A DNA stretch of 64,000 nt from Peribacillus asahii. GTDB taxonomy: Bacteria; Bacillota; Bacilli; Bacillales; DSM-1321. Under the pieces are notes generated by a model. It had not been told where the DNA came from, made no database searches, and saw only the letters and a list, made by a program, of their open reading frames with translations. Shown here in pieces: positions 27,479-37,391 of this stretch. The stretch is from NCBI RefSeq assembly GCF_004006295.1, contig NZ_CP026095.1, positions 4,552,501 through 4,616,500 of the forward strand. Direction: 5' to 3'. Position 1 is the first letter of the stretch. Every line of letters begins with the position of its first letter. Both the position numbers and the translations under genes were made by a program.

Positions 27479-27718
27479 TTACTGATTAAATATATATGGC
27501 AGCTGTTTCGCAAAAACTAGGTAATCAAGGAAGAAATTACTCACAACTGATCCAATCGCAATCGTTAATAAAATATATAATACTCTCGCTTGTAAGACCG
27601 CGTTCGATCGTAAAAGCTTCTGAAAGTTTAACGCTTGCAAAGCCCACCAAGTTACTGCAATAAAACATAGATGTACAATCATGCTGAGTAAGGCTTGCTG
27701 GCCAATTGCTGAAAACAT
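27479..27718 (-). CDS. ywzB: DUF1146 membrane protein YwzB
   Basis: A 79-residue protein with two membrane helices (about 10-28 and 46-66), matching the YwzB/DUF1146 family. Function unknown. ATG 27718 has AGGAGGG eight bases ahead. It lies between the nuo operon and ywmB, the usual place for ywzB near the ATP synthase genes of Bacillus. Confidence 0.85.
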   Translation of the reverse strand: MFSAIGQQALLSMIVHLCFIAVTWWALQALNFQKLLRSNAVLQARVLYILLTIAIGSVVSNFFLDYLVFAKQLPYIFNQ

Positions 27719-27816
27719 ATAAACCCTCCTATATACATACAATGTTCATTCTATCACAAAACACCCTTTAATTTGGAATTAATCATCCCGATTACGCAAA
27801 AATATTTTTCGACAGG

Positions 27817-27853
27817 ATAAAAAGGCTTGCCTTCTACACGTGCAAGCCCCTTC
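27817..27853 (-). terminator. intrinsic terminator of the nuo operon
   Basis: GGCTTGC/GCAAGCC stem followed on the minus strand by TTTTTA, just after nuoN. Confidence 0.8.
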
Positions 27854-27868
27854 TTCTATATCATTCGA

Positions 27869-29398
27869 TTACTCCATGGAGATAAAGTCCGTAAAGTCAC
27901 CAAAATGTTGATGAAGAAAATCTAATGCCATATTTGGAGCAAGTCCAAAAATCATCGTACCCACTACACAAACAAGAAGTACAATCATCAAGCTAACAGG
28001 GAACCGTACCGCTTCTTTTGTTGAAGCTGGGCGAAAAAAGATTTGAACGAGTAAACTAAAATAATACACATAGGAAAGAATCGTTGTCGCTAATAGAATG
28101 CTAGCTAGAATATAATCCGTTGTCGTGCTTCCTAACAGCGCCCCTAGAAAAATATGAAACTTTCCAATAAACCCTGCCGTTCCTGGAATGCCTGCTAATG
28201 AAAGAAGAAAAATGGTCATAGCGACCGCTGCTGCGGGAGACCGTTTCGCTAAGCCCGCAAAAATAAGCCTTTGTTCCGAACTATTTGCATCTGCTAACCA
28301 TTGAAACACAGCAAAGGCTCCGATATTCATCAATAAATAGGCAAGAAAGTAAAACCAAACCGTATCTAATAAAAAGTAGCCGCCCCCTAATGTGGCCACT
28401 GCTACTAACAAGTAGCCTGCATGAGCGATACCTGAATAAGCCAGTAATCTCTTCACATTTTGCTGCCTTAACGCTAATACATTCCCAATAATCATCGTCG
28501 CCCCAGCTAAAACAGCAATAAACACGCGATTTTGCTCTAAAAACGTCACCGTTCCGAGCGTGTCACCCGATGCTGTAAGAAAGAGCGATAATAACAAGCG
28601 TAACAAAATGACAAAGCCTGCTATTTTAGAAATCACACTTAAAAATGCTGTTACTGGCGTAGGTGCGCCTTCATACACATCTGGTGCCCACATATGAAAC
28701 GGTGCTGTTGCCAGCTTAAAGGACAACCCGACAAGAACCATAAAGAAAGCTAGACCGAGTAAATAGAGTACTTGGCTATCACTTACTCTCGCCATCGTTT
28801 CACTCATCTCTCCTAAATTCGTCGAACCGGTTAATCCATATAAATAACTCATGCCAAACAATGTAATCGCTGTTGAAATGCCGCCCATCACTATATATTT
28901 TAATGCCGCTTCATTAGACTTAAGGTTTTTCTTCTTCATCCCTGCCAATATATAAGAAGAAATAGACAGCAACTCTAACCCAACAACTAACGTAATTAAG
29001 TCACCGCTCGATGTCATCATCATAGCACCAAGTAAAGCAGCTAAAAATAAATAATAAAACTCTCCTTGATAGTCTCGTAAACCATCATTGGCTGAATGAC
29101 TTGCCGCCAATACAATCACAAGACCTGCTCCTATTAATAAAAGAAGCTTACTGGCCTTTGCAAAAGAATCCAGACGAAATGTATCTGCTAAAATACTCGT
29201 TTCGGCTAACGGCAGCAAACTGATAAGTGATACGAAAGCAAGCGCAATGCCTATTAGCGCAAACCAAGCGAGCGGCCTCCGGTTGAATCGCCTCGGTGCA
29301 AATAAGTCAAATAAGGATAAAAGAATCGCTGTCCCAAGGATTATAAATTCTGGCATCATGGCGCCCCATTCATATGAGAGCACGTTTTTCATATCCAT
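27869..29398 (-). CDS. nuoN: complex I subunit NuoN
   Basis: Antiporter-like proton-pumping membrane subunit (509 residues, about 14 helices) of respiratory complex I. The Proton_antipo_M core is recognisable from GLELLSISSYILAGM (about 139) and KLATAPFHMWAPDVYEGAPTPVT (split across about 228-251). It is the last gene of the nuo operon, four bases after nuoM, with GGAGGATG before the ATG. Confidence 0.95.
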   Translation of the reverse strand: MDMKNVLSYEWGAMMPEFIILGTAILLSLFDLFAPRRFNRRPLAWFALIGIALAFVSLISLLPLAETSILADTFRLDSFAKASKLLLLIGAGLVIVLAASHSANDGLRDYQGEFYYLFLAALLGAMMMTSSGDLITLVVGLELLSISSYILAGMKKKNLKSNEAALKYIVMGGISTAITLFGMSYLYGLTGSTNLGEMSETMARVSDSQVLYLLGLAFFMVLVGLSFKLATAPFHMWAPDVYEGAPTPVTAFLSVISKIAGFVILLRLLLSLFLTASGDTLGTVTFLEQNRVFIAVLAGATMIIGNVLALRQQNVKRLLAYSGIAHAGYLLVAVATLGGGYFLLDTVWFYFLAYLLMNIGAFAVFQWLADANSSEQRLIFAGLAKRSPAAAVAMTIFLLSLAGIPGTAGFIGKFHIFLGALLGSTTTDYILASILLATTILSYVYYFSLLVQIFFRPASTKEAVRFPVSLMIVLLVCVVGTMIFGLAPNMALDFLHQHFGDFTDFISME

Positions 29399-29402
29399 TT
29401 CA

Positions 29403-30917
29403 TCATCCTCCGATCCTTAACAGCCATGTCGTAATATCCTCTTGCACTAGTTGACCAAGCCACATCGGATAAACCCCAATCGCTACAATAACCGTAAACA
29501 AAATGATAATGGGCACATACTCGATGCCCTGCACATCCCACCAAGTCACGGAGTATGTCTTTTTTCCGAACGTTATTTTTAAAACCGCTCTCAGCGTATA
29601 AGCTGCTGTTAAAATAAGCCCGATTACAGCGACGATGGCTAACAACATTTGTTCTTTAAAGAGCCCCAAAAAGGCCATAAATTCACTAATAAACCCTGAC
29701 ATCCCAGGTAAACCGAGCGCCGCTAACCCTGCCGTCAGAAGCACACCTGAGAAAATGGGCATATGTGCAGCCAAGCCTCCTAGTTCATTCAATTCCGTTG
29801 TTCCTGTCCGCTCATATAATAGCGCAATTAAGAAAAACAGAAGCGCGGCAATCGCACCGTGAGAGACGACTTGAAAAACAGCACCTTGAAGACCTGCGTC
29901 ATTAAGCGTTCCAAACCCGAATAAAACAATGCCCATATGTGATACGGAGGAATACGCCCAAACAAGCTTTAAATCCGTTTGAACGAGCGCCAAAAACGCT
30001 CCATATAAAAAGCTGATAACCCCGACAATCATAAACAGCAGCGCGAGCTTTTCCACCTGTTCCGGAAAGATTCCAAGGCCAAAGCGAATCATGCCGTAAG
30101 CTCCAATTTTCAACAGTACGCCTGCATGGAGCATGACAACAGGCGGCGCCGCTTCACGATGTACACGAACCATCCAACTATGAAACGGAAAGACCGGCAA
30201 TTTAATTGCAAAAGCGATAAATAGCAGGATACAAAGCACGTCCGTCAAGAAAGGAGAGATCGGTGCTAATAGCGCTACATCACCGACATTTAAAATATGC
30301 GTTAACGCATCAATATTCGTTGTTCCTACTCGAACAAATAACGTTGCAATCACAAATAACAATAAGACAGAGCCAATGCCGTTATAGACGAGAAAATGAT
30401 AGGCCGCCTTCTCCTTATTTAGATACCCCCATCTTCCGATTAAGAAGAAAAGAGAAACAAATGTCACTTCAAAGAAGAGGAAGAATAAAAGTAAATTATC
30501 TGCCATAAACACACCTAACATCCCGACTTCGAGCAGCAAGAATAACAAAAAGTAGCCTTTCCATTCTGTTTTAATATAAAAGGAAGCCAGTGCTGCAAGC
30601 ATCGACAAAACCGTTGTTAATAGGATAAACACCAGGCTAAATCCATCAAGGCTTAATTCAAAATCAACCGTATACAAGGTGTCATCATACATCGCTAAAT
30701 TACCAAACTGAATCCAATTCCATTTAATCTGATAAGAAGATAGTGAAACATCCGTCAGCCATTGTTGATAAAGAAATAGTGAGATTAACAGCGGCATTAA
30801 TGTACCAATCCACCCAAATTGCTTGAGTGTTTTTTCCTCTGTTTTTGGCATCAGCCAAATCATAATCATCCCGATGACTGGTGAGAATACTAATAAGGGA
30901 AGCAAATAGTCATTCAT
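29403..30917 (-). CDS. nuoM: complex I subunit NuoM
   Basis: Antiporter-like subunit of 504 residues with about 14 helices. Conserved features are FFEVTFVSLFFLIGRWG with the functional Glu in helix 5, and the discontinuous-helix block KLPVFPFHSWMVRVHREAAP. Its start overlaps the nuoL stop by four bases. Confidence 0.95.
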   Translation of the reverse strand: MNDYLLPLLVFSPVIGMIMIWLMPKTEEKTLKQFGWIGTLMPLLISLFLYQQWLTDVSLSSYQIKWNWIQFGNLAMYDDTLYTVDFELSLDGFSLVFILLTTVLSMLAALASFYIKTEWKGYFLLFLLLEVGMLGVFMADNLLLFFLFFEVTFVSLFFLIGRWGYLNKEKAAYHFLVYNGIGSVLLLFVIATLFVRVGTTNIDALTHILNVGDVALLAPISPFLTDVLCILLFIAFAIKLPVFPFHSWMVRVHREAAPPVVMLHAGVLLKIGAYGMIRFGLGIFPEQVEKLALLFMIVGVISFLYGAFLALVQTDLKLVWAYSSVSHMGIVLFGFGTLNDAGLQGAVFQVVSHGAIAALLFFLIALLYERTGTTELNELGGLAAHMPIFSGVLLTAGLAALGLPGMSGFISEFMAFLGLFKEQMLLAIVAVIGLILTAAYTLRAVLKITFGKKTYSVTWWDVQGIEYVPIIILFTVIVAIGVYPMWLGQLVQEDITTWLLRIGG

Positions 30918-32755
30918 CGCAAGTACCCCCCTGCAACCAAATATACGACCACTAAGACGGCTAAGCTAAGAAAGGCAATTGCCCCATACTGCTGCACTTG
31001 TCCCGATTGCAGCTTTGTTGCCCTCTTCGCAAAAATACGAGTAATCCGGACCACAACCAACAGAAAACCGTCTATTACATATCGTTCTATATAAACAAAA
31101 CCACGGCTAATGGCTTTGGTTGATACAATCATGGTTCGTTCATACAATTCATCGATATAATATTTATTGGCAACTATTCGATAGGCAATCGACTTACCTC
31201 CTGTAAGCAAGCTGCCTCTTCGGTGCAGCATATAAGCAATCCCTATACCGATTCCCGAAACAATGGTCGCGATAAGCATGAGCCAAAGCGAGGATTCATG
31301 ATGACTGTTTTCATTTGTCAGCCAATCTCCAAGAAATGTGCCAAACCACGGTGTTTGAACATAGCCAATACCAATCGAAAGAACGGCGAGAATGGTCATT
31401 GGCAGCCACATGATCATAGGTGATTCCTTCACAGCATGAAGGGGTGTCCTCTCTTCCCCGCCAAAGATGGAAAAAAACAAACGAAACATATAAAAGGCTG
31501 TTAAAAGCGAAGTAAGCAATACCAGCGTAAATAAGAAATAATTCCCGTTCTCCCAAACAGAAAGAAGAATTTCCTCTTTACTAAAAAACCCTGATAATAG
31601 CGGTACTCCTGAAATGGCCAACGTCCCGATTAAGAATAAAGGTCCTGTCCATCGCAACTTCTTCCAAAGCCCGCCCATTTTCTCGATATTTTGTGTATGC
31701 ACAGCATGAATGACACTTCCGGCTGCAAGAAAAAGGAGGGCTTTAAAAAAAGCATGTGTTACTAAATGAAAGACCGCCGCAACATACCCTGCCGTACCAA
31801 GTGCAAGAAACATAAACCCAAGCTGACTCATCGTTGAATAAGCAAGAACCCGCTTCACATCTGTTTGGAAAACCGCGATGCTTGCGGCAAACAAAGCGGT
31901 CAAACCACCTGTCACCGCTACGACTAAGAGGGCTATTTCACTGGCTTGAAATAAAGGATACATCGCAGCGACTAAATACACACCCGCTGCAACCATTGTT
32001 GCTGCATGAATAAGAGCAGATACAGGAGTGGGGCCTTCCATCGCATCTGGAAGCCAGGTGTGTAAAGGAAATTGTCCGGACTTACCGACCGCGCCGACAA
32101 AGATCATAATCGCAATAAACGTGAGCAATGATTGCGATATGTCTCCCGCTTTCACCGCTTGGAAAATAGCGCTATATTCAAAGCTGCGTGTTTGCCAGAA
32201 TAAAAGAATCATCCCAATGAGGAGGCCCATATCCCCAATTCTTGTCATAATAAAGGCCTTTTTCGCCGCTTGTTTGGCTTCTTGTTTATGAAAATAAAAG
32301 CCGATTAACAAGAACGAGCCTAAACCAACAAGTTCCCAAAAAACATATAATTGAAGCAAATTAGGAGACATAACAAGAGCTAGCATCGCAAACGTGAAAA
32401 GCCCTAAGTAAGCATAAAAAGTGGAGATTCGTTTTTCTCCGTTCATATACCCTTTTGAATACATATGAACGAGAAAACTAATAAAAGAAACGAGTACAAG
32501 CATAAGAACATTCAATGGATTCAGTTCAAAACCAACTGTAATCTGTACATCTCCAACTGTTAGCCAATTGAATGTTTGTTTATAACTTGAATCGTGTAAA
32601 CTCTTAGTAAAAACAACAGCTGCACATATAAAGGACACAAACGTAAGTAGACTGCCAACCTCTGCACTTCGCGAGCCCAAACGCTTGCCAAATAGAATCA
32701 ATAGGAAAAATGAGGCAAGCGGAAAAAGCGGTATCAGCCAAGCATTGTCGACCAT
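30914..32755 (-). CDS. nuoL: complex I subunit NuoL
   Basis: Largest proton-pumping subunit, 613 residues: about 14 core helices plus the C-terminal extension that forms the lateral helix along the membrane arm. Signatures are FWELVGLGSFLLIGFYFHK and QFPLHTWLPDAMEGPTPVSA. It follows nuoK by 46 bases with GGAG before the ATG. Confidence 0.95.
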   Translation of the reverse strand: MVDNAWLIPLFPLASFFLLILFGKRLGSRSAEVGSLLTFVSFICAAVVFTKSLHDSSYKQTFNWLTVGDVQITVGFELNPLNVLMLVLVSFISFLVHMYSKGYMNGEKRISTFYAYLGLFTFAMLALVMSPNLLQLYVFWELVGLGSFLLIGFYFHKQEAKQAAKKAFIMTRIGDMGLLIGMILLFWQTRSFEYSAIFQAVKAGDISQSLLTFIAIMIFVGAVGKSGQFPLHTWLPDAMEGPTPVSALIHAATMVAAGVYLVAAMYPLFQASEIALLVVAVTGGLTALFAASIAVFQTDVKRVLAYSTMSQLGFMFLALGTAGYVAAVFHLVTHAFFKALLFLAAGSVIHAVHTQNIEKMGGLWKKLRWTGPLFLIGTLAISGVPLLSGFFSKEEILLSVWENGNYFLFTLVLLTSLLTAFYMFRLFFSIFGGEERTPLHAVKESPMIMWLPMTILAVLSIGIGYVQTPWFGTFLGDWLTNENSHHESSLWLMLIATIVSGIGIGIAYMLHRRGSLLTGGKSIAYRIVANKYYIDELYERTMIVSTKAISRGFVYIERYVIDGFLLVVVRITRIFAKRATKLQSGQVQQYGAIAFLSLAVLVVVYLVAGGYLR

Positions 32756-32801
32756 GACTATCCAACTCCTTTTTCAACAGGCTTGTTTGACACGGATACG
32801 A

Positions 32802-33116
32802 TTAATGCTTCATCGTATTCATTTCGTCGATATGAACCGTTTTACGATTGCGATACAATGCCATTAAAATCGCTAGGCCCACCGCTGCCTCTGCTGCTGC
32901 AATGGTCATCGTAAATAAAGAAAAGACTTGCCCTGTAATGGATGGCGTCATTCCAAATTTACTAAAAGCAACGAGATTAATATTAACGGCATTTAACATC
33001 AGCTCAATCGAAATGAGCACAATGACCGTATTTCTCTTCGTTAAGGCACCGTATAACCCAATACAAAATAAAATAAGCGCTAAAACAAGATACGCAGACA
33101 ACGGGACTGATGTCAT
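32802..33116 (-). CDS. nuoK: complex I subunit NuoK
   Basis: Small three-helix proton-channel subunit of 104 residues with the conserved membrane glutamates ([13 protein letters not shown] and [12 protein letters not shown]). The nuoJ stop is directly followed by GTG and then ATG; I take the ATG at 33116, with GAGGGGG eight bases upstream, giving the usual NuoK length. Confidence 0.94.
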   Translation of the reverse strand: MTSVPLSAYLVLALILFCIGLYGALTKRNTVIVLISIELMLNAVNINLVAFSKFGMTPSITGQVFSLFTMTIAAAEAAVGLAILMALYRNRKTVHIDEMNTMKH

Positions 33117-33119
33117 CAC

Positions 33120-33629
33120 TTATGCCCCCTCATCATCTTTTTTGGCTAATACAATCGCTCCTACTAAAGCAACGAGCAGCAACACCGACATCAGCTCAAA
33201 TGGAATCATAAACTTTGAAAATAACGCAATCCCAATCTGCTCTGTATTTGCTTCATGTAACGTTGTCGGTTGAACAGGGATATCTAAGTTATAAATCCCG
33301 ATATACACAGCAAAGGCAAAGCCGAGAATCCCAAGCAGCAAAAGAATTTTACGCCACCCGTTTCCCTTTTCTTCTTCCTGTTTTTGATTGTTTGTGAGCA
33401 TAATTCCGAACAGCATCACAATCGTAATCGCTCCTGAATACAGTAAAATTTGAACAACGGCCACAAACTCAGCTGATAACAACAAGTAAATCCCCGCAAT
33501 ACTGACAAAAGTAAACACAAGCGCAAGAACCATATGCACAACTTTCGTTAACTGAATCAGTAAAATGCCCCCTAAAACAGCAACAAAAGCTAACCCTAGA
33601 AAAGCGAGCATTTCACCGGAAACACTCAT
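33120..33629 (-). CDS. nuoJ: complex I subunit NuoJ
   Basis: Five-helix membrane subunit of 169 residues. The helix with EFVAVVQILLYSGAITIVML matches the family's pi-bulge helix at the base of the quinone cavity. Four-base overlap with nuoI upstream. Confidence 0.93.
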   Translation of the reverse strand: MSVSGEMLAFLGLAFVAVLGGILLIQLTKVVHMVLALVFTFVSIAGIYLLLSAEFVAVVQILLYSGAITIVMLFGIMLTNNQKQEEEKGNGWRKILLLLGILGFAFAVYIGIYNLDIPVQPTTLHEANTEQIGIALFSKFMIPFELMSVLLLVALVGAIVLAKKDDEGA

Positions 33630-34045
33630 ACTTTATTCTCCTTTCGAACATGCTGGTCATTTTCGTCAAGCCATTGTAAGTCTTTAAATAGTTCATCCCG
33701 GCTATATTCCGCTAACTCAAATTTGTTCGTCATCACAATCGCTTCCGTTGGACAAACCTCTGTGCAAAGATCGCATAAAATGCAAATTTCAAAGTTAATA
33801 TCATAGGTGGAAATCACTTTTCCCTTCTTCGTTGGATCTGGATTTTTCACACCTGTTAATTGAATACAATCCGTTGGACAAATGTTTACACACATATTAC
33901 AGACGATGCATTTATCTGGATAAAACTTTTGAATGCCACGGAACCGATCTGGAAGCGGCAATGGTTCATCAGGATATGAATAGGTCACTTTTTTTCGCGA
34001 TAAGTTTTTTAATGTATACGCTAATCCTTTTGCTAGTCCGAACAT
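33626..34045 (-). CDS. nuoI: complex I subunit NuoI (2x[4Fe-4S] ferredoxin)
   Basis: Peripheral-arm iron-sulphur subunit of 139 residues. Two ferredoxin motifs are intact, CIVCNMCVNICP and CILCDLCTEVCP, binding the two clusters that pass electrons to NuoB. The ATG at 34045 (GGGAGG upstream, MFGLAKGL) is the start; the open frame to 34192 runs back into nuoH and is not coding. Confidence 0.95.
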   Translation of the reverse strand: MFGLAKGLAYTLKNLSRKKVTYSYPDEPLPLPDRFRGIQKFYPDKCIVCNMCVNICPTDCIQLTGVKNPDPTKKGKVISTYDINFEICILCDLCTEVCPTEAIVMTNKFELAEYSRDELFKDLQWLDENDQHVRKENKV

Positions 34046-34068
34046 GAGCGGGACCTCCCTTCGCTTTT

Positions 34069-35067
34069 TTAAAATAATTCCTTCAAAAGAGCCGTTAAGA
34101 AAATATTCGCTAAAGCAATCGGTAATAAGACCTTCCAAGCAAATTCCATAAGCTGGTCTGCACGTAGACGAGGAAAAGAAACTCGAATCCAAATAAGGAC
34201 ATAAATAACAACGCTAAATTTTAGCGCAAATGAAACAGCGCCTGGGATAAAGTCTAAAAACGGAAGCGAATGCCACCCGCCTAAAAAGAGCAGCGTTGTT
34301 AAAGTCGCCATCGCAAACATATACACATATTCCGCTAGCATAAAAAATGCCCAGCGGAAACCGGAATATTCTACATGAAATCCTGCCACAAGCTCTGACT
34401 CTGCTTCTGGAAGATCGAATGGAACTCGATTTAATTCAGCAATCGCTGCGATAAAGAACACAATAAATCCGACTGGTTGTAAAAAGATAAACCAAATATC
34501 TTCCTGAGCCGCTACGATTTCTCTTAAATTCAAACTGCCTGCTAACAGCACCACACCTACAAGCGACATCACAAGAGGAATTTCATAAGAAATCATTTGA
34601 GCAGCCGCACGCATTCCGCCCATTAATGAATACTTATTGTTAGAAGCCCATCCTGCTGTTACAACCCCGATAGTCGTAATCCCTGAAATCGCTATATAAT
34701 AAAGAAGACCTACACCGATATCTGCAAACTGAAATTGATTCGTAAACGGGAGCGTCGCAAGCACCATAAAAGCAGGAGCAAAGGCAAGGACAGGAGCTAA
34801 TATATAAAGCGGCCGGTCAGCTTTCTTCGGAATCGTATCTTCCTTTAACAGCAGCTTTAGCACATCCGCTACTGTCTGCAAAAGCCCCCAGCTTCCTCCA
34901 ACCTGGTTAGGTCCAATCCGCATCTGCATAAACCCCATAATCTTCCGCTCCGATAAAATCGCAAACGTGACAAACCCTAGTACAACAAACAAAAAGAGGA
35001 CCGCTAAACCGAAAAAGATGCCAAAATTCGTCCAGCTTGGAGCTGATTGCAGCAACTCTTGCATCAT
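34069..35067 (-). CDS. nuoH: complex I subunit NuoH
   Basis: Membrane subunit of 332 residues at the junction with the peripheral arm, forming the quinone channel. Conserved RIGPNQVGGSWGLLQTVADV and the acidic loop DLPEAESELVAGFHVEYSG are present. Its start touches the nuoD stop (one-base overlap). Confidence 0.95.
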   Translation of the reverse strand: MMQELLQSAPSWTNFGIFFGLAVLFLFVVLGFVTFAILSERKIMGFMQMRIGPNQVGGSWGLLQTVADVLKLLLKEDTIPKKADRPLYILAPVLAFAPAFMVLATLPFTNQFQFADIGVGLLYYIAISGITTIGVVTAGWASNNKYSLMGGMRAAAQMISYEIPLVMSLVGVVLLAGSLNLREIVAAQEDIWFIFLQPVGFIVFFIAAIAELNRVPFDLPEAESELVAGFHVEYSGFRWAFFMLAEYVYMFAMATLTTLLFLGGWHSLPFLDFIPGAVSFALKFSVVIYVLIWIRVSFPRLRADQLMEFAWKVLLPIALANIFLTALLKELF

Positions 35068-36167
35068 TATCCATCGACCTCCCCCAGCACAATATCAATC
35101 GCGCCTAAAATAGCAATTAAATTCGCCATATTTTCGCCCTCCAACAACTTCGGGAGAATTTGCAAATTATAAAAGGAAGGGCGACGAAATTTAAGCCGAT
35201 AGGGCTCCTTTTTCCCATCGCTCGCAATATAACAGCCAATTTCGCCACGGGGCGATTCAATTCTGATAGAGGCTTCTCCCTTTGGTGGTTTAATGATTTT
35301 CGGAACTTTAGCTAAAATAGGACCATCACCTGGAAATTGAGCAACCGCTTGCTCTAGGATTTTGAGTGATTCTTCTATTTCCTCCATGCGACACTCATAG
35401 CGCGACCACGCATCACCCGCTTCACGTGTAGGAACCTCAAAGGAAAAGCGATCATAAATCGAATACGGTTCATCTTTACGTAAGTCTCTTTTCACTCCTG
35501 TACACCGTAAGTTCGCACCGCTTAAAGAATAAGCAATTGCCTCTTCTCGCGTATACGTACCGACTCCTTTCACTCGATTTAGAAAAATTTCATTCCCAGT
35601 TACAAGTTGATGATACCCGTGAAGCTGCTCTCTCATATATGGAATAAACTCCGTGACTTTCTCGATCCACCCGTCCGGTGCATCCCATTTCACCCCGCCG
35701 ACGCGCATATAGTTGAAGGTAAGCCTGGCACCGCATAGTTCATTTAATAGATTAATAATCATTTCTCGTTCACGAAACGCATATAAAAAAGGACTAGTTG
35801 CTCCTAAATCTAATAAATACGTGCCCCACCATACAAGATGACTAGCAATTCGCCCAAGCTCCATTGTGATGACCCGTAAGTATTCAGCACGATCTGGCAC
35901 TGTAATACTCGCCATCGTTTCCACTGCATGACACAGTACATAATTGTTGGTCATTGCTGCTAAATAATCCATACGATCGGTATAAGGAATAATTTGCGTA
36001 TATTGTAAATTCTCTGCGAGTTTTTCGGTACCACGATGAAGATAACCAATGACAGGTGTTGCTTCTTTAATGATTTCTCCTTCAATTTTAATCACAAGTC
36101 GAAACACACCGTGAGTACTAGGGTGCTGCGGACCTACATTCAGAAGCATTTCCTCTGTACGTAACAT
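35067..36167 (-). CDS. nuoD: complex I subunit NuoD (49 kDa)
   Basis: Quinone-site subunit of 366 residues, evolved from the hydrogenase large subunit. The N-terminal loop NVGPQHPSTHGVFRLV includes the conserved His involved at the quinone site; RESPRGEIG-like (IESPRGEIGCYIASDG) lies near 305. It is separate from nuoC, not fused as in E. coli. Confidence 0.95.
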   Translation of the reverse strand: MLRTEEMLLNVGPQHPSTHGVFRLVIKIEGEIIKEATPVIGYLHRGTEKLAENLQYTQIIPYTDRMDYLAAMTNNYVLCHAVETMASITVPDRAEYLRVITMELGRIASHLVWWGTYLLDLGATSPFLYAFREREMIINLLNELCGARLTFNYMRVGGVKWDAPDGWIEKVTEFIPYMREQLHGYHQLVTGNEIFLNRVKGVGTYTREEAIAYSLSGANLRCTGVKRDLRKDEPYSIYDRFSFEVPTREAGDAWSRYECRMEEIEESLKILEQAVAQFPGDGPILAKVPKIIKPPKGEASIRIESPRGEIGCYIASDGKKEPYRLKFRRPSFYNLQILPKLLEGENMANLIAILGAIDIVLGEVDG

Positions 36168-36170
36168 ACA

Positions 36171-36878
36171 CTACACCTCCTCATCATGCGGCTTATAATC
36201 TTTTCGAAGCGGGTATCCAATCCAGTCTTCACCAAGGAGAATTCGTTTCAAATTCGGATGCCCGCTAAATTGAATTCCGAGTAAATCGTACGTCTCACAT
36301 TCTGGCCATTCAGCTCCTTTCCATAATGGAACTAACGATGAAATGATTGGATTGTCTCGATCAAGCTTTACCTTTAAAACAACAGACTGTCCATTCTGTA
36401 AAGAGCATAAATAAACATACACTTCCATATGTGCTTCAAAATCCGTTCCATGTAGTTCAGCTAGAAAGTCAAAGTGTAAGTGCTGCTTCAACACTTGTGC
36501 GATATCCATATAGGTGTGTGGTTTGGCTAAAATGGTTGGCACGTCTTTTGATAATCTATTAATATAGTATTCTTCAAATGAATCTGCACCTACCTGTCTT
36601 TCAATCACCTGTATATAGTGTTGAAGAAACGGCTCATTCGGTGATGGTTCAACACTTGCTTCTTCTTCTTTTGTCTCAGTTGAAGCGGCTTTTACTTTAG
36701 CCTTTGCAGCAGCGGCAGCCTTCGCTTTGGCGGCGGCAGCGGCTTTCTTCTTAGCCAGTTCTAAATCCTGCCCGCTTTCTGATGCTTGCCTTTCTTTCTC
36801 TTGCCTTCTTTTGATAGCTGCTGCTTTCGCTTTTTCTGCGGCTTCTTTTTTTAACCGGGTTAGTTCGTTCTCATCCAT
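36171..36878 (-). CDS. nuoC: complex I subunit NuoC (30 kDa) with Ala/Lys-rich N-terminus
   Basis: Peripheral-arm subunit of 235 residues. The conserved 30-kDa domain occupies about 90-235, with the signature EWPECETYDLLGIQFSGHP and the end GYPLRKDY. The first 85 residues are an unusual low-complexity extension of Ala, Lys and Glu (for example KKKAAAAAKAKAAAAAKAKV), probably a long helix or disordered arm absent from most homologues. The gene lies between nuoB and nuoD with spacings of 0 and 3 bases. Confidence 0.94.
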   Translation of the reverse strand: MDENELTRLKKEAAEKAKAAAIKRRQEKERQASESGQDLELAKKKAAAAAKAKAAAAAKAKVKAASTETKEEEASVEPSPNEPFLQHYIQVIERQVGADSFEEYYINRLSKDVPTILAKPHTYMDIAQVLKQHLHFDFLAELHGTDFEAHMEVYVYLCSLQNGQSVVLKVKLDRDNPIISSLVPLWKGAEWPECETYDLLGIQFSGHPNLKRILLGEDWIGYPLRKDYKPHDEEV

Positions 36879-37391
36879 TTACATCACTCGCTTCCCCGTT
36901 TTGGCTTCATAGCGAATCTTTTCTTTTAGCTTATGGATACCATAAATGAGTGCTGCTGGATTCGGTGGGCAACCTGGAATGTACACATCCACCGGAACAA
37001 TTTGATCGACGCCTTTGACGACGGAGTAGGAATATACATAAGGTCCGCCAGCTGTTGCACAGGAGCCCATCGCAATGACCCATTTCGGCTCAGGCATTTG
37101 ATCATACAACCTTCTTAAAATGGGAGCCATTTTTTTCGTTACCGTCCCTGACACAATCATGACATCTGATTGACGAGGCGAGGTACGAAAGAAAGAACCG
37201 AAGCGATCCAGATCATAGTGCGATGAACCAACACCCATCATTTCAATAGCACAGCACGCTAACCCAAACGTCATCGGCCACAAGGAGTTGCTTCTTGCCC
37301 AGCCTTTAAGCTGTTCAAGCGTAGATAAAAAAACACTTTGGCGAAGCTCATGTAATTCAGCATCCGTAACACCTGGCACATTCATTTCCAT
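36879..37391 (-). CDS. nuoB: complex I subunit NuoB
   Basis: Subunit of 170 residues carrying the terminal N2 [4Fe-4S] cluster. The cluster ligands are visible: the tandem Cys of [10 protein letters not shown], then [10 protein letters not shown] and PGCPPNP. I choose ATG 37391, which has AGAGGGTG upstream, over a TTG start seven codons earlier. It overlaps the end of nuoA by ten bases. Confidence 0.95.
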   Translation of the reverse strand: MEMNVPGVTDAELHELRQSVFLSTLEQLKGWARSNSLWPMTFGLACCAIEMMGVGSSHYDLDRFGSFFRTSPRQSDVMIVSGTVTKKMAPILRRLYDQMPEPKWVIAMGSCATAGGPYVYSYSVVKGVDQIVPVDVYIPGCPPNPAALIYGIHKLKEKIRYEAKTGKRVM

